Below are positions 1 to 9,362 of a DNA stretch of 64,000 bases, in pieces. The notes under the pieces are model-generated. The model was given only the letters and a program-made list of their open reading frames with translations, did not search any database and had not been told where the DNA came from. How positions within the stretch are numbered: position 1 is the first letter of the stretch; every line of letters starts with the position of its first letter. Source of the DNA: Paenibacillus sp. (GTDB lineage Bacteria > Bacillota > Bacilli > Paenibacillales > Paenibacillaceae); contig JAFWEX010000072.1 in assembly GCA_017512705.1 (NCBI GenBank), positions 19,259 through 83,258 of the forward strand. Reading direction: 5' to 3'. The position numbers were made by a program, and so were the translations under genes.

Positions 1-107
1 AGTCTATGGGAACTTATCTTCCTGCCATTGAAGGCATTTCTGGTGCAACGATACTTGGAGATGGACAGGTAGCTCTAATTCTTGATCCTAACGCGTTTAT
101 CAAATAA
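1..107 (+). CDS. cheA: Chemotaxis histidine kinase CheA, C-terminal end only
   Basis: The window opens inside a gene whose last 34 codons read in the frame ending at the TAA at 105-107. The tail contains GISGATILGDGQVALILD, the usual end of the CheA regulatory (CheW-like) domain. CheA phosphorylates CheY and CheB in response to receptor signals at the membrane. cheW begins 27 bases downstream, so this is the upstream part of the same operon. The kinase domains lie outside the window. The family call rests on this short tail and on the cheW-cheC-cheD neighbours. Confidence 0.9.
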   Translation, partial: SMGTYLPAIEGISGATILGDGQVALILDPNAFIK

Positions 108-134
108 ACATACAGTCTGAGGGAGGTTTTTTAT

Positions 135-596
135 ATGGAAGAAGAGTTGAAAGTTATTGTCTTTAAATTAGGGTCCGAAGAGTACGGTATTGAGGTAGAC
201 AAGGTTCAGACAATTGAGCGTATGATGCCGATTACTCGCGTTCCTAAGACACTTTCTTTTGTAAAAGGGGTTATCAACCTGCGTGGTGTTGTTATACCAG
301 TTATTGATCTTCGCGGACGCTTCTCCCTTGCGGAAACGGAGTATACGGATCAAACACGAATCGTGATTGTTGGCGTCGATGATATGCAGGTTGGATTTAT
401 TGTTGACTCCGCGAATGATGTAATCGACATCAAGAGCAGCTCGATTGACACACCACCGGAAGTGGTCGGAGGTGTTAAAGCAAGATACCTTCGAGGAGTC
501 GCTAAATTGGAAGATGGGCGTTTGTTGATTATGCTCAATCTTAACGAAGTATTAAATAAAAGCGAGATTGTGCAGCTGGAAAGTGTTGAGGGCTAG
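135..596 (+). CDS. cheW: Chemotaxis coupling protein CheW
   Basis: A 153-residue single-domain CheW that links chemoreceptors to the CheA kinase in membrane-associated arrays. It contains the typical GVINLRGVVIPVIDLR segment near residues 45-60 and a C-terminal segment with LIMLNLNEVL. The ATG at 135 is preceded by GGGAGG at 121-126. It follows cheA directly. Its last codons overlap the ribosome-binding site of cheC, which suggests coupled translation. Length is normal for the family. Confidence 0.95.
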   Translation: MEEELKVIVFKLGSEEYGIEVDKVQTIERMMPITRVPKTLSFVKGVINLRGVVIPVIDLRGRFSLAETEYTDQTRIVIVGVDDMQVGFIVDSANDVIDIKSSSIDTPPEVVGGVKARYLRGVAKLEDGRLLIMLNLNEVLNKSEIVQLESVEG

Positions 597-600
597 CACA

Positions 601-1227
601 GTGGAGATGTTTAACCGATTTGAGGGTTTACAAATGGATGTGCTCAAAGAGGTCGGTAATATTGGAGCAGGCAACGCCGCTACGGCGTTGTCTCAACTCC
701 TTAATAGACCGATTGATATGGGTGTCCCCACAGTTCAGATGCTCCCGTTTGAGGAGGTTGCTGAAAAAGTAGGTGGCGACGAGCGCATTGTAGTTACTGT
801 ATTTCTTCGTGTGGAGGGTGAAGCTCCGGGCAATTTATTTTTTATGATGACGCCTGAGGCTGCAAAAATGTTACTGAATCGCCTTGCTGGGTTTGAGTTG
901 AAAGAAGGTTTGACGTTTACCGATATGGAAAACTCTGCTCTGTCTGAGATTGGTAACATTCTGGCGGGATCTTATCTGTCTTCTCTTGCAGATTTCACGA
1001 AGCTGTCCATGTATCCAACAGTTCCTGGGCTAGCTATTGACATGGCTGGAGCGATTCTGAGTTACGGGTTATTGCAATTTGGAGAAATGGGCGATGCAGC
1101 ATTATTAATTGATACTTCTTTCTTCGAGGGTGAAGATCAGGTGGAAGGGCAGTTTTTCCTGATTCCCGATCCAACTTCATTTGCAAAGATTTTTGAATCG
1201 CTAGGGGTGCCACTTGACCATGATTGA
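601..1227 (+). CDS. cheC: CheY-P phosphatase CheC
   Basis: CheC removes phosphate from CheY-P and partners with CheD in adaptation. Two copies of the phosphatase motif D/S-x3-E-x2-N are visible: DVLKEVGN near the N-terminus and SALSEIGN in the middle. Both are followed by the expected helix. I chose GTG 601 because GAGGG at 588-592 lies 8 bases upstream. An ATG at 568 lies inside cheW and lacks a good SD, and ATG 607 is the other option. The protein ends overlapping the start of cheD. Length (about 208 aa) matches B. subtilis CheC. Confidence 0.92.
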   Translation: MEMFNRFEGLQMDVLKEVGNIGAGNAATALSQLLNRPIDMGVPTVQMLPFEEVAEKVGGDERIVVTVFLRVEGEAPGNLFFMMTPEAAKMLLNRLAGFELKEGLTFTDMENSALSEIGNILAGSYLSSLADFTKLSMYPTVPGLAIDMAGAILSYGLLQFGEMGDAALLIDTSFFEGEDQVEGQFFLIPDPTSFAKIFESLGVPLDHD

Positions 1228-1717
1228 GGACAAGAGCATCATTAAAGTTGGTATGGCAGATCTGAACATCGCTCAACTTCCCGGCGTAATTCGTACAACA
1301 GGCTTAGGATCGTGTGTAGGACTTACGATGTACGATCCACAGTTGAAGATAGCTGGTATGGCGCATGTCATGCTTCCGAGTTCAGAAATTGCCCGTGAAG
1401 GTAAAATAAACACGGCGAAATATGCAGATACAGCATTGCCCGAATTGCTTGAAAAAATGCTGAAGTTGGGTGCCTCTCATTCACGTATTGTATCGAAAAT
1501 GGCTGGAGGATCACAGATGTTCGCATTTTCAGGTGCTGGTGACACCATGCGTATTGGACCACGGAATGCTGATACTTGTCGAGAGATGTTGGAAAAACTC
1601 AAAATTCCTCTTTTGGCCGAAGATACAGGAGGAAATTATGGTCGGACTATCGAAATGAATTGTGAGACAGGACTTTTAACTATTCGTAGCGTACAAATGG
1701 GTGTAAAGGAACTATGA
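1220..1717 (+). CDS. cheD: Chemoreceptor glutamine deamidase CheD
   Basis: CheD deamidates glutamines on chemoreceptors and activates CheC. The catalytic Cys lies in TTGLGSCVG and the paired His in MAHVMLP. ATG 1220 overlaps the cheC stop (ATGATTGA) and has AGGGGTG at 1203-1209. A TTG at 1214 in the same frame is less well spaced. It is the last classical chemotaxis gene here. About 165 aa, normal for the family. Confidence 0.93.
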   Translation: MIEDKSIIKVGMADLNIAQLPGVIRTTGLGSCVGLTMYDPQLKIAGMAHVMLPSSEIAREGKINTAKYADTALPELLEKMLKLGASHSRIVSKMAGGSQMFAFSGAGDTMRIGPRNADTCREMLEKLKIPLLAEDTGGNYGRTIEMNCETGLLTIRSVQMGVKEL

Positions 1718-1720
1718 TAC

Positions 1721-2158
1721 ATGATAGGAAACTACCGCATTAATCTTGTAGCAGGCATAGTCGGATTCGTTCTTACTTTTTTTGTAGCATTCAGCAGCAA
1801 TGTGTTGATGACCAGTTTAGTACGCGGGTTCATAGGATTCGCTGCTTGGTATGTCCTAGCATATGGTCTGCGTTGGGGATTGGGAGTATTGCTTAACCCT
1901 CGAGTAGAAAATGGGTCTGTTTACGATACAAATACTGGTCATCTAAGAGGTTCACAGGTGGACATCAAAGTCGATGACGATGGACAAGAGCTGAAAGACT
2001 TGCTCAAGAATGGACAGAGCAACGTCGAAGAAGCTGAACTTACATCATCTGAGACGAAAGCTCCAACGGGATTTGCCCCTTTGGATCCGCCTAAACTCGT
2101 TCGGACCAAAGAGCCGGAGGAGTTGGCGCAGGCCGTTCGTCACCTGACAGACAAATAA
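1721..2158 (+). CDS. Membrane protein of unknown function between cheD and fliA
   Basis: I do not recognise this 145-residue protein as a named family. It has two hydrophobic stretches (about residues 8-28 and 34-57). A hydrophilic, acidic C-terminal half ends in LAQAVRHLTDK. It starts 3 bases after cheD, with AAAGGA at 1705-1710 as SD, and is followed 15 bases later by fliA, so it is co-transcribed with both. B. subtilis has sigD directly after cheD, so this is an extra gene relative to that order. A role near the membrane linked to motility is inference only. Confidence 0.75.
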   Translation: MIGNYRINLVAGIVGFVLTFFVAFSSNVLMTSLVRGFIGFAAWYVLAYGLRWGLGVLLNPRVENGSVYDTNTGHLRGSQVDIKVDDDGQELKDLLKNGQSNVEEAELTSSETKAPTGFAPLDPPKLVRTKEPEELAQAVRHLTDK

Positions 2159-2173
2159 GGAGGGTGAAAGCAA

Positions 2174-2962
2174 TTGAACGAGCGTAAAGCTTCACATTTG
2201 AACTATTCTGATCTGTGGGAAAAGTGGAAAGAACATGGCGATCTTGAAGCAAAGAAGATGTTGATTGAAAAATATCTTCATATTGTTAATTATGTGTCAG
2301 GCCGTCTGGCAGTGGGATTACCCAAAAACGTTCCAAAAGATGACCTTGAAAGTAATGGTGTAATGGGACTTATTGATGCTTTGGAAAAGTTCGACTATGA
2401 ACGCGGGCTGCAATTTGAAACTTACGCCTCTTGGAGGGTCCGGGGAGCTATACTGGACGGATTACGTCAAGGAGATTGGGTTCCCCGGTCAGTGCGTGAA
2501 AAGGCGAAACGGATTGAAGACGCATACCAGCAATTGGAACAAACTTATTTGCGTTCTGTGAGTGATGAAGAAATGAGTCAATATCTAGACGTCTCAACCA
2601 AAGATTTTCAACAAATGCTTCAGGAGGTAGCAGTGATGTCGCTGTGCTCACTGGAAGATCCGATCCGGGAAGAAGAGTCAGAAACGCGTCTATCTTTAAT
2701 GATAGATGAGAAGGCCAAAAATCCGGATTATAAGGTCAATGAGTTTTACCTGAAAGAAGCACTTGTTCAAGGACTTGAAAAACTCACGGTTAAAGAACGA
2801 ACGGTGGTTTCTCTTCTGTATTATGAAGATCTTTCACTCAGTGAAATCGCAGAAGTTATGTCCCTTTCACCGTCTCGTATCTCTCAATTACATTCCAAAG
2901 CCATATTACGGCTTCGCGGTACGTTAGACAAACAAAAAGACTTGCTGATGCGTAAAGACTAG
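2174..2962 (+). CDS. fliA: Flagellar/motility RNA polymerase sigma factor FliA (sigma-D)
   Basis: A 262-residue sigma-70-family factor of the FliA/SigD/WhiG group that directs transcription of late flagellar, chemotaxis and autolysin genes. Region 2 (YASWRVRGAILDGLRQGDWVPRS) is the FliA-type -10 recognition segment. Region 4 ends with a helix-turn-helix, LSEIAEVMSLSPSRISQLHS. The start is TTG 2174 with AAGGAGGGTG at 2157-2166. Its place at the end of the che genes matches sigD in B. subtilis. Confidence 0.95.
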   Translation: MNERKASHLNYSDLWEKWKEHGDLEAKKMLIEKYLHIVNYVSGRLAVGLPKNVPKDDLESNGVMGLIDALEKFDYERGLQFETYASWRVRGAILDGLRQGDWVPRSVREKAKRIEDAYQQLEQTYLRSVSDEEMSQYLDVSTKDFQQMLQEVAVMSLCSLEDPIREEESETRLSLMIDEKAKNPDYKVNEFYLKEALVQGLEKLTVKERTVVSLLYYEDLSLSEIAEVMSLSPSRISQLHSKAILRLRGTLDKQKDLLMRKD

Positions 2963-3023
2963 ATAGCAGAAGCTAACCATAAGTCAAGGGAGTGGACAGG
3001 CTAACAAGGAAGGAAGATGTGCG

Positions 3024-4433
3024 TTGACTCAACGGACTGCGATGGATAAATGTATAAACGTTGTTTTATCAGATGATAAATGCGCGGCTTATATTGAATA
3101 CTACAACGAAGAGGAAGGATTTTCCTGTACTATCGAAGAACTTGAACAATTTGTGGAGAGCAAGGGCGTTATACACGGTCTATTGCGAGAAGCAATGTTG
3201 GTTTTTGTGAATAATCCGTTAGCTTATCTGCAAGAGAAATGCAAAATAGCCGAAGGAATTACACCTGTACATGGAGTCGATGGATATATTCATGTTTTGA
3301 TCGGCAAGGAAGTTGGCAGCGAGCAGCGTCCATTGGAAGCAGAAGATGGGAAAGTGGATTACAAAGAGTTGATACGACTAGACAATGTACGTAGCGGCCA
3401 GATCATTGCAAAGCGCATCGATCCAGTTGAGGGTGTACCAGGAAAAGCGGTTACTGGCGAGGAAATTCCTTATCGCTCGGGGAAAGAAGCTAGATTTAAA
3501 GCGGGGAAAAACGTTGTTGTTAATCCTGAGGGTTCTGCCATGTATGCTACAATTGACGGTCTAGTTAGTAGAACAGAAGGAAGCAAACTTAACGTATTTC
3601 CGGTGTATGAAGTCAATGGAGATGTTGATTATAAACATGGAAATATTGACTTTGTAGGTAATGTTGTCATACGTGGCAATGTACTTACCGGTTTTAAAGT
3701 AAAGGCAGCAGGTGATATTCGTGTCGCCGGAGGTGTCGAAGGAGCAGAATTGGAAGCAGGCGGCTCTATCGAAATTACTGGCGGAATCATAGGTTACAAC
3801 AAAGGTTTGGTTCATGCTGAACATGATGTGAAATGCACATTTATTCAGGAAGGCAACGTTGACGCAGGTGGAGATGTGCTTGTGACCCAAAGTATTATGC
3901 ATTCCAATGTACGCGCCGGTCATGCTGTGATATGCGCAGGAACGAAGGGGCTTATCGTCGGCGGCTCAATTCAAGCTGGGGAGCATGTATCTGCCCGTGT
4001 TGTGGGCAATAGCATGTCTACATTAACCTCTATTGAGGTGGGCGTGTTGCCAAGACTACGAAATGAAATGAATGAATTGCGTAAGGAAATTAAAGAACAG
4101 ACGGAGTCTTTGGACAAAACGAAGAAAGCATTGACTTTACTTGACCAAATGGCTGCAGCAGGACAGCTGACCCCAGACAAGATGGCTATGAGAATTAAAT
4201 TAAACGCAACTCAAAAAACAGCTCTTATGAAGAGTGAAGAAATGAAACTACGTATCCTGGAAATTGAAAAGGTACTCGAAGATACAAGCAGAGCCCGCGT
4301 TGATATTTTGAAGATGGTTTACGGAGGCTCTAAAATAGTTATCGGCAGATACATGAAATTTATTAAAGATCCGATCAGTCGAATGTCATTTTATTATCAG
4401 GACGGGGATATCACGATGGCGCCGTTCGTTTAA
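3024..4433 (+). CDS. FapA-family protein (DUF342, flagellar assembly protein A-like)
   Basis: A 469-residue DUF342/FapA-family protein. The middle (about residues 150-330) is a run of Gly-rich beta-solenoid repeats such as GDVDYKHGNIDFVGNVVIRG. A charged coiled-coil segment (about 345-440) and a short C-terminal domain follow. The start is TTG 3024 with AAGGAAGGAAG at 3007-3016; an in-frame ATG lies at 3042. It sits directly after fliA within the motility operon. The family has been linked to polar flagellar assembly in Vibrio. Its biochemical activity is not established, and a motility role here is inferred from position. Confidence 0.8.
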   Translation: MTQRTAMDKCINVVLSDDKCAAYIEYYNEEEGFSCTIEELEQFVESKGVIHGLLREAMLVFVNNPLAYLQEKCKIAEGITPVHGVDGYIHVLIGKEVGSEQRPLEAEDGKVDYKELIRLDNVRSGQIIAKRIDPVEGVPGKAVTGEEIPYRSGKEARFKAGKNVVVNPEGSAMYATIDGLVSRTEGSKLNVFPVYEVNGDVDYKHGNIDFVGNVVIRGNVLTGFKVKAAGDIRVAGGVEGAELEAGGSIEITGGIIGYNKGLVHAEHDVKCTFIQEGNVDAGGDVLVTQSIMHSNVRAGHAVICAGTKGLIVGGSIQAGEHVSARVVGNSMSTLTSIEVGVLPRLRNEMNELRKEIKEQTESLDKTKKALTLLDQMAAAGQLTPDKMAMRIKLNATQKTALMKSEEMKLRILEIEKVLEDTSRARVDILKMVYGGSKIVIGRYMKFIKDPISRMSFYYQDGDITMAPFV

Positions 4434-4485
4434 AAAACCAGCAACGGCTTGTAAGGGAATCCATTCGAAACCGTGAGGTGAGCGT

Positions 4486-4800
4486 ATGAGTTTCAAAGCA
4501 GTGGAGTTGCAGATCGCGGTGCCGCGTACCAGCGAAGCGGGAAGATACCAGAATGAAGCCCAGCAGAGACCAGTTACCGACCAGAATCTGCTTGCTGAAC
4601 AGATGACAAAAGAAGCGAAGGTAGCAAGTCAACGTAGCGAGGCTATGGCAGAGACGTCGCACACTTCGGTGCGAGAGGATCATTCGAGCGGCGGAAATCA
4701 TCATAGCGGGGCTGATGCACGGGATGGGGCCGAAGGTGAGGAAGAGATCAAACCAGCAGAACATCCCTACAAAGGTAAACATATTGACCTATCTATGTAG
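4486..4800 (+). CDS. Small hydrophilic protein of unknown function in the motility operon
   Basis: A 104-residue protein with no membrane segment. The N-terminus (ELQIAVPRTSEAGRYQNE) looks structured. The rest is Gln-, Glu-, His- and Ser-rich and probably disordered, ending in KHIDLSM. ATG 4486 has GAGGTGAG at 4474-4481, and the gene lies 52 bases after the fapA-like gene. Codon use resembles its neighbours. I recall similar short proteins in motility operons of other Firmicutes but cannot name a function. Confidence 0.7.
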   Translation: MSFKAVELQIAVPRTSEAGRYQNEAQQRPVTDQNLLAEQMTKEAKVASQRSEAMAETSHTSVREDHSSGGNHHSGADARDGAEGEEEIKPAEHPYKGKHIDLSM

Positions 4801-4866
4801 CGGAGTATGCATAGAATAGGAGTTTGCACCCCGCCCTGGTGGTCGTTATAAAAGGAGAGAAGTCAT

Positions 4867-5457
4867 TTGTCACCATGGATCATAATTGTCATATTAGGAG
4901 CATGTGCCATTGCATATGCATTCATTATGCCCCGAAAAGACAAGGTACAACAGCCATCGCATCAACTGGTGCAAGAGATGGAGTCGACGCTCGAACATTA
5001 TATGACAGAGATTGAACAAGAGAACGACGCTCTAATTCAACGTGTGGCTGAACTTAAAGGGGAAGCCACAGCAGCAGATCAGCGTTTGCAGTCACAACTG
5101 CAGGAATTACAACAGCGATTGGATCAACTGGAGCAGCAAAAAGTAAGGACGACAGAAACTGTTTTGTCAGCTCCAGTCGATAGTGTACTCGGGCAGACTT
5201 CAGATGGGCTTCAGGCACAGAAGCTTTTGGAGAATGTACGAGAAGACGCGAATCAACAACCTGGATCAGCTACCGCAGAATCACAGGTTAAGGAAGAAAA
5301 CGTAGAACCACAGCGTGAATCGATCAAAGATCGCTATAAAGAACTGTTCAGACTGCATGATAACGGTAAGTCTATGGATGCTATAGCTAAACAGACTGGG
5401 ATTCAGCTTGGTGAGGTGCAATTAATACTGCAGCTGGCAGACCGGGAGGATAACTGA
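4867..5457 (+). CDS. SwrB-like membrane-anchored coiled-coil protein
   Basis: A 196-residue protein with one N-terminal membrane segment (residues 3-20), a long Gln/Glu-rich coiled coil (about 35-95), a disordered linker and a C-terminal helix-turn-helix-like module (KSMDAIAKQTGIQLGEVQLILQLA). This layout resembles SwrB of B. subtilis, which follows sigD and promotes flagellar type III export. The start is TTG 4867 with AAAGGAGAGAAG at 4851-4862. It ends 2 bases before the next gene. SwrB function is inferred from architecture and position, not from strong sequence identity. Confidence 0.7.
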   Translation: MSPWIIIVILGACAIAYAFIMPRKDKVQQPSHQLVQEMESTLEHYMTEIEQENDALIQRVAELKGEATAADQRLQSQLQELQQRLDQLEQQKVRTTETVLSAPVDSVLGQTSDGLQAQKLLENVREDANQQPGSATAESQVKEENVEPQRESIKDRYKELFRLHDNGKSMDAIAKQTGIQLGEVQLILQLADREDN

Positions 5458-5459
5458 CC

Positions 5460-6074
5460 ATGGACAAGCGATCTTTGTGGATCGGAATAGGAAGCGGTAT
5501 GATTATTGGAGCCATTTTGCTTCAACTGGCCACCGTCGGGCAAAAAGCTCTGTCTGACACTAATCTAGAACCAACGCAATCTGCCAATTGGACGAAAGAA
5601 CAACTGGAGACTGCTGCAAAGAGTCTGGATATGAAAGTGGTTGATGCTCAAGATGAGCTCTATACGGAATCAGAGTGGGTTGAAAAGAAAAAACAAGAAA
5701 GCAGTAAGATGCAAGGAAATACAGCAGTAGCTTCAGATCAAACTGCCTCTGCTGCACCAACAGAACCAGATAAGCCACAACAACCAAAGTCAAGTACCGT
5801 TAAAGAACAGACCCAGCCTAATACCAACAAACCTGAAACACCAAGCAAACCTAAGGGGACGGCTGTATCGTTTAAGGTTCGTTACGGGAACAGCTTGGTT
5901 ATGGTAGCTGAAAACTTGAAGAAAGCCGGTATTGTAGATGATGCACATGCTTTTATCAAGGCAGGCAAAGCTGAAGGCATTAACAAAAAGATCCAAGTGG
6001 GTACCTACTCTCTTGAAAAGGGCGAGAGTTTCAAGTCAATTATTGCTAAAATTACGAAGGAACCGTCAAGCTGA
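5460..6074 (+). CDS. MltG/YceG-like N-terminal domain protein
   Basis: A 204-residue protein with an N-terminal membrane segment (about 5-25) and a Pro/Thr/Lys-rich linker (about 80-138). The C-terminal domain of about 60 residues reads FKVRYGNSLVMVAENLKKAGIVDD...QVGTYSLEKGESFKSIIAKI. This is the LysM-like substrate-binding part of the endolytic transglycosylase MltG/YceG. The catalytic domain with its essential Glu is absent, so the protein could bind peptidoglycan but probably not cut it. It starts 2 bases after the SwrB-like gene. Its stop lies inside the operon terminator. Confidence 0.75.
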   Translation: MDKRSLWIGIGSGMIIGAILLQLATVGQKALSDTNLEPTQSANWTKEQLETAAKSLDMKVVDAQDELYTESEWVEKKKQESSKMQGNTAVASDQTASAAPTEPDKPQQPKSSTVKEQTQPNTNKPETPSKPKGTAVSFKVRYGNSLVMVAENLKKAGIVDDAHAFIKAGKAEGINKKIQVGTYSLEKGESFKSIIAKITKEPSS

Positions 6075-6104
6075 GCTATATGCTCGGACTGAACGGTTCT
6101 TTTT
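6060..6104 (+). terminator. Rho-independent terminator ending the flagellar/chemotaxis operon
   Basis: GAACCGT at 6060-6066 pairs with ACGGTTC at 6093-6099, followed by a T run to 6104. The hairpin begins before the stop codon of the MltG-like gene. A strong promoter for rpsB follows. Confidence 0.75.
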
Positions 6105-6141
6105 GGTCTCATGTAGCCATAAAATTTAGATTGAGATAATG

Positions 6142-6170
6142 TTGCAACAGGCTTTTACTTATGCTATAGT
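6142..6170 (+). promoter_or_regulatory. Sigma-A promoter for rpsB-tsf
   Basis: TTGCAA at 6142-6147, a 17-base spacer and TATAGT at 6165-6170. The start codon is 125 bases downstream, so the mRNA has a leader of about 115 nt. Leaders of this kind often carry S2 autoregulatory structures. Here I can see only a short GTGTT/AACAC hairpin near 6179-6191. Confidence 0.8.
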
Positions 6171-6294
6171 AGTTAACGGTGTTAAAACACACGCTATGCT
6201 AATTTTGTTGAGGGTGCTTTCCTTATGGAGAGTCTTAGCGAAAAATGATGCTGGCGGAGGACACAATAAAAACCATATTAGGAGGTGTGTGAAG

Positions 6295-6993
6295 ATGGCA
6301 GTAATCTCCATGAAGCAGCTTCTTGAAGCTGGGGTACACTTCGGTCACCAAACTCGTCGTTGGAACCCAAAAATGGATCGTTATATCTTCACTGAAAGAA
6401 ACGGAATTTACATCATCGATTTGCAAAAAACGGTGAAAAAAGTCGAAGAGGCTTACAACTTCGTTAAAGGAATCGCAGGCGAGAATGGTACTATCCTGTT
6501 TGTAGGTACTAAGAAACAAGCTCAAGATTCCGTTAAAGAAGAAGCTGAACGCGCTGGTCAATTCTACATTAACCAACGCTGGCTCGGCGGTACCCTGACT
6601 AACTTCTCAACTATTCAAAAACGTATTGATCGTTTGAAACAGTTGGAAGCTTGGGAAGAAGACGGTACTTTCGCTGTTCTACCTAAAAAAGAAGTTATCT
6701 TGCTTCGCAAAGAAAAAGATCGTCTTGAGAAATTCTTGGGCGGTATTAAAAATATGAAAGGTCTGCCTAGTGCTCTGTTCATCATCGATCCACGCAAAGA
6801 GCGTATCGCTGTTGCTGAAGCTCGCAAATTGGGTATCCCAATCGTTGGTATCGTTGATACGAACTGTGACCCAGACGAGATCGATTATGTTATCCCAGGT
6901 AATGACGACGCAATCCGCGCCGTTAAATTGCTGACAGGTAAAATGGCTGACGCAGTTATCGAAGCTAACCAAGGCGAAGAAACTTCCGCTTAA
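6295..6993 (+). CDS. rpsB: Small ribosomal subunit protein uS2
   Basis: S2 is a 232-residue component of the 30S subunit needed for S1/mRNA docking. The start [19 protein letters not shown] and the motifs [13 protein letters not shown] and [18 protein letters not shown] are classic. ATG 6295 has AGGAGGTG at 6280-6287. Longer upstream reading in this frame runs through the promoter and is not coding. It is followed by a hairpin and then tsf, the near-universal rpsB-tsf pair. Confidence 0.98.
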   Translation: MAVISMKQLLEAGVHFGHQTRRWNPKMDRYIFTERNGIYIIDLQKTVKKVEEAYNFVKGIAGENGTILFVGTKKQAQDSVKEEAERAGQFYINQRWLGGTLTNFSTIQKRIDRLKQLEAWEEDGTFAVLPKKEVILLRKEKDRLEKFLGGIKNMKGLPSALFIIDPRKERIAVAEARKLGIPIVGIVDTNCDPDEIDYVIPGNDDAIRAVKLLTGKMADAVIEANQGEETSA

Positions 6994-7026
6994 TAGTTTT
7001 CGAACATATCATTCATGAATTTAATG

Positions 7027-7071
7027 AAAAGGGTGGTTGGTAGGTGTATAACCTCTCACTACCCTTTTTTT
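7027..7071 (+). terminator. Attenuator or terminator hairpin between rpsB and tsf
   Basis: AAAAGGGTGGT at 7027-7037 pairs with ACTACCCTTTT at 7058-7068 (11 pairs, one G-U), followed by T residues. A small inner AGGT/ACCT stem is possible. Because tsf has no separate strong promoter in the short gap, partial termination that lowers tsf relative to rpsB is likely (inference). Confidence 0.75.
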
Positions 7072-7110
7072 AGAGTGAACTTACAATACTTAATCTGGAG
7101 GGAATTTATA

Positions 7111-7761
7111 ATGGCAGTTAATGCGAGTGCAGTAAAAGAACTTCGCGAAAAAACAGGCGCAGGTATGCTTGATTGCAAAAAAGCGCTTGAAGAGGCGAAT
7201 GGTGATGTAACAAAAGCGGCAGAATTGTTGCGCGAGAAAGGACTTTCCGCAGCAGCTAGTAAAGCAGGACGTGCGGCTACTGAAGGTGTAGTTGAATCTT
7301 ACATCCACGCTGGCGGCCGTATTGGTGTCTTGGTAGAAGTTAACTGCGAAACAGACTTTGTTGGTAAAACGGACCAGTTCAAAGATTTTGTTAAAGATGT
7401 AGCAATGCAAATCGCAGCAGCTAATCCTAAATTTGTATCCCGTGAAGAGGTTCCAACAGAGGAGTTGGAAAAAGAGAAAGAAATTTTGAAAGCTCAGGCG
7501 CTGAATGAAGGTAAACCAGAAAAAATCATCGAGAAAATGGTTGAAGGCCGTATCGGTAAATATTACGAAGAATACTGTCTGTTGGAGCAAAGCTTCGTTA
7601 AAGATCCGGATAAAACAATTTCTCAATTGCTGAACGAAAAAATCAGCCAAATCGGTGAAAACATCTCCATCCGTCGTTTCGTTCGTTACGAACTGGGTGA
7701 AGGTCTGGAGAAAAAAGTAGATAACTTCGTAGAAGAAGTTATGTCACAAGTAAACAAATAA
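7111..7761 (+). CDS. tsf: Elongation factor Ts (short form)
   Basis: EF-Ts is the guanine-nucleotide exchange factor for EF-Tu. The N-terminal UBA-like domain ([21 protein letters not shown]) and the core motif [12 protein letters not shown] are clear. ATG 7111 follows CTGGAGGGA with good spacing. At 216 residues it is clearly shorter than B. subtilis EF-Ts (about 290). It resembles the compact EF-Ts of some other bacteria that carry a reduced core. No frameshift is apparent, and the C-terminal coiled region ends normally. Confidence 0.97.
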   Translation: MAVNASAVKELREKTGAGMLDCKKALEEANGDVTKAAELLREKGLSAAASKAGRAATEGVVESYIHAGGRIGVLVEVNCETDFVGKTDQFKDFVKDVAMQIAAANPKFVSREEVPTEELEKEKEILKAQALNEGKPEKIIEKMVEGRIGKYYEEYCLLEQSFVKDPDKTISQLLNEKISQIGENISIRRFVRYELGEGLEKKVDNFVEEVMSQVNK

Positions 7762-7887
7762 GACGCTTACCAAACCGACAAGCTAACAATGATTTTCGAA
7801 GATATAAGAATGATGAATCTTCAAAGCGTAAACTCCCTTATATCTCAGGAAAACTTTGACTCTTCGGTTATTGTTTTTCGCATGAAT

Positions 7888-7914
7888 GGAACACTTCTGT
7901 GTTCCTTTCTTTTT
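7888..7914 (+). terminator. Terminator after tsf
   Basis: GGAACAC at 7888-7894, a TTCT loop and GTGTTCC at 7899-7905, followed by TTTCTTTTT. It ends the rpsB-tsf unit. Confidence 0.85.
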
Positions 7915-7947
7915 AAGCAGGAGTCCATGCGCGAGAAGTTTTGTTGG

Positions 7948-8718
<771 letters not shown>

Positions 8719-8719
<1 letters not shown>

Positions 8720-9273
8720 TGCCACAAGCAGTTAAACAACATGCTGAAGAGCGTATGGAAAAAGCGATTCAGGCACTGCGCCGCGACCTGGCTACTTTGC
8801 GTGCAGGACGTGCAACACCGGCTCTTCTGGATCGTGTACAGGTCGAGTATTATGGTGCGATGACACCGTTGAATCAGTTGGCTAATATTAGCACACCGGA
8901 TTCCCGCACGCTGATGATCCAACCTTGGGATAAATCCTCATTGAATGACATTGAACGTGCGATTATGAAATCCGATTTGGGTCTTACACCGGCTAACGAT
9001 GGTAGTATGATTCGTCTATCCATCCCGCCGCTTACAGAAGAGCGCAGAGCTGAGCTTGTCAAATTGACTAAAAAGTTTGGCGAAGAAGGTAAAGTCGCTA
9101 TTCGTAATATTCGCCGTGATGCGAATGATGATATTAAGAAAATGGAAAAATCCGAGATTTCCGAGGATGAATCCCGGAGACATCAGGAAGACATCCAAAA
9201 ATCGACTGATAAATATATCGCTGAAGTCGATAAGGTACTTGCTGCCAAAGAAAAAGAAATCATGGAAGTGTAA
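8719..9273 (+). CDS. frr: Ribosome recycling factor
   Basis: RRF splits post-termination ribosomes together with EF-G. The 184-residue length and the motifs [25 protein letters not shown] and [19 protein letters not shown] are diagnostic. The ATG overlaps the pyrH stop by one base, so translation is probably coupled. AAGGGAG at 8703-8709 serves as SD. A terminator begins at its stop codon. Confidence 0.98.
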
Positions 9274-9317
9274 GACAAGCGCAGCCCCTCCATTCCGGTG
9301 GGGTTTTGTCTCTTTTT
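9273..9317 (+). terminator. Terminator after frr
   Basis: An outer stem, AGACAA at 9273-9278 with TTGTCT at 9306-9311, and an inner stem, CCCC at 9285-9288 with GGGG at 9300-9303, are followed by TTTTT at 9313-9317. It separates pyrH-frr from uppS-cdsA, probably with some readthrough. Confidence 0.75.
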
Positions 9318-9362
9318 CTAAGCTTCAGATGAAGAAACTTCAGGGATTTTGGAGGAACAGGA

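Noticed and set aside
4824-5015. 63-codon open frame before the SwrB-like gene
   Set aside because: Overlaps the better-supported TTG 4867 gene in another frame and has no SD.
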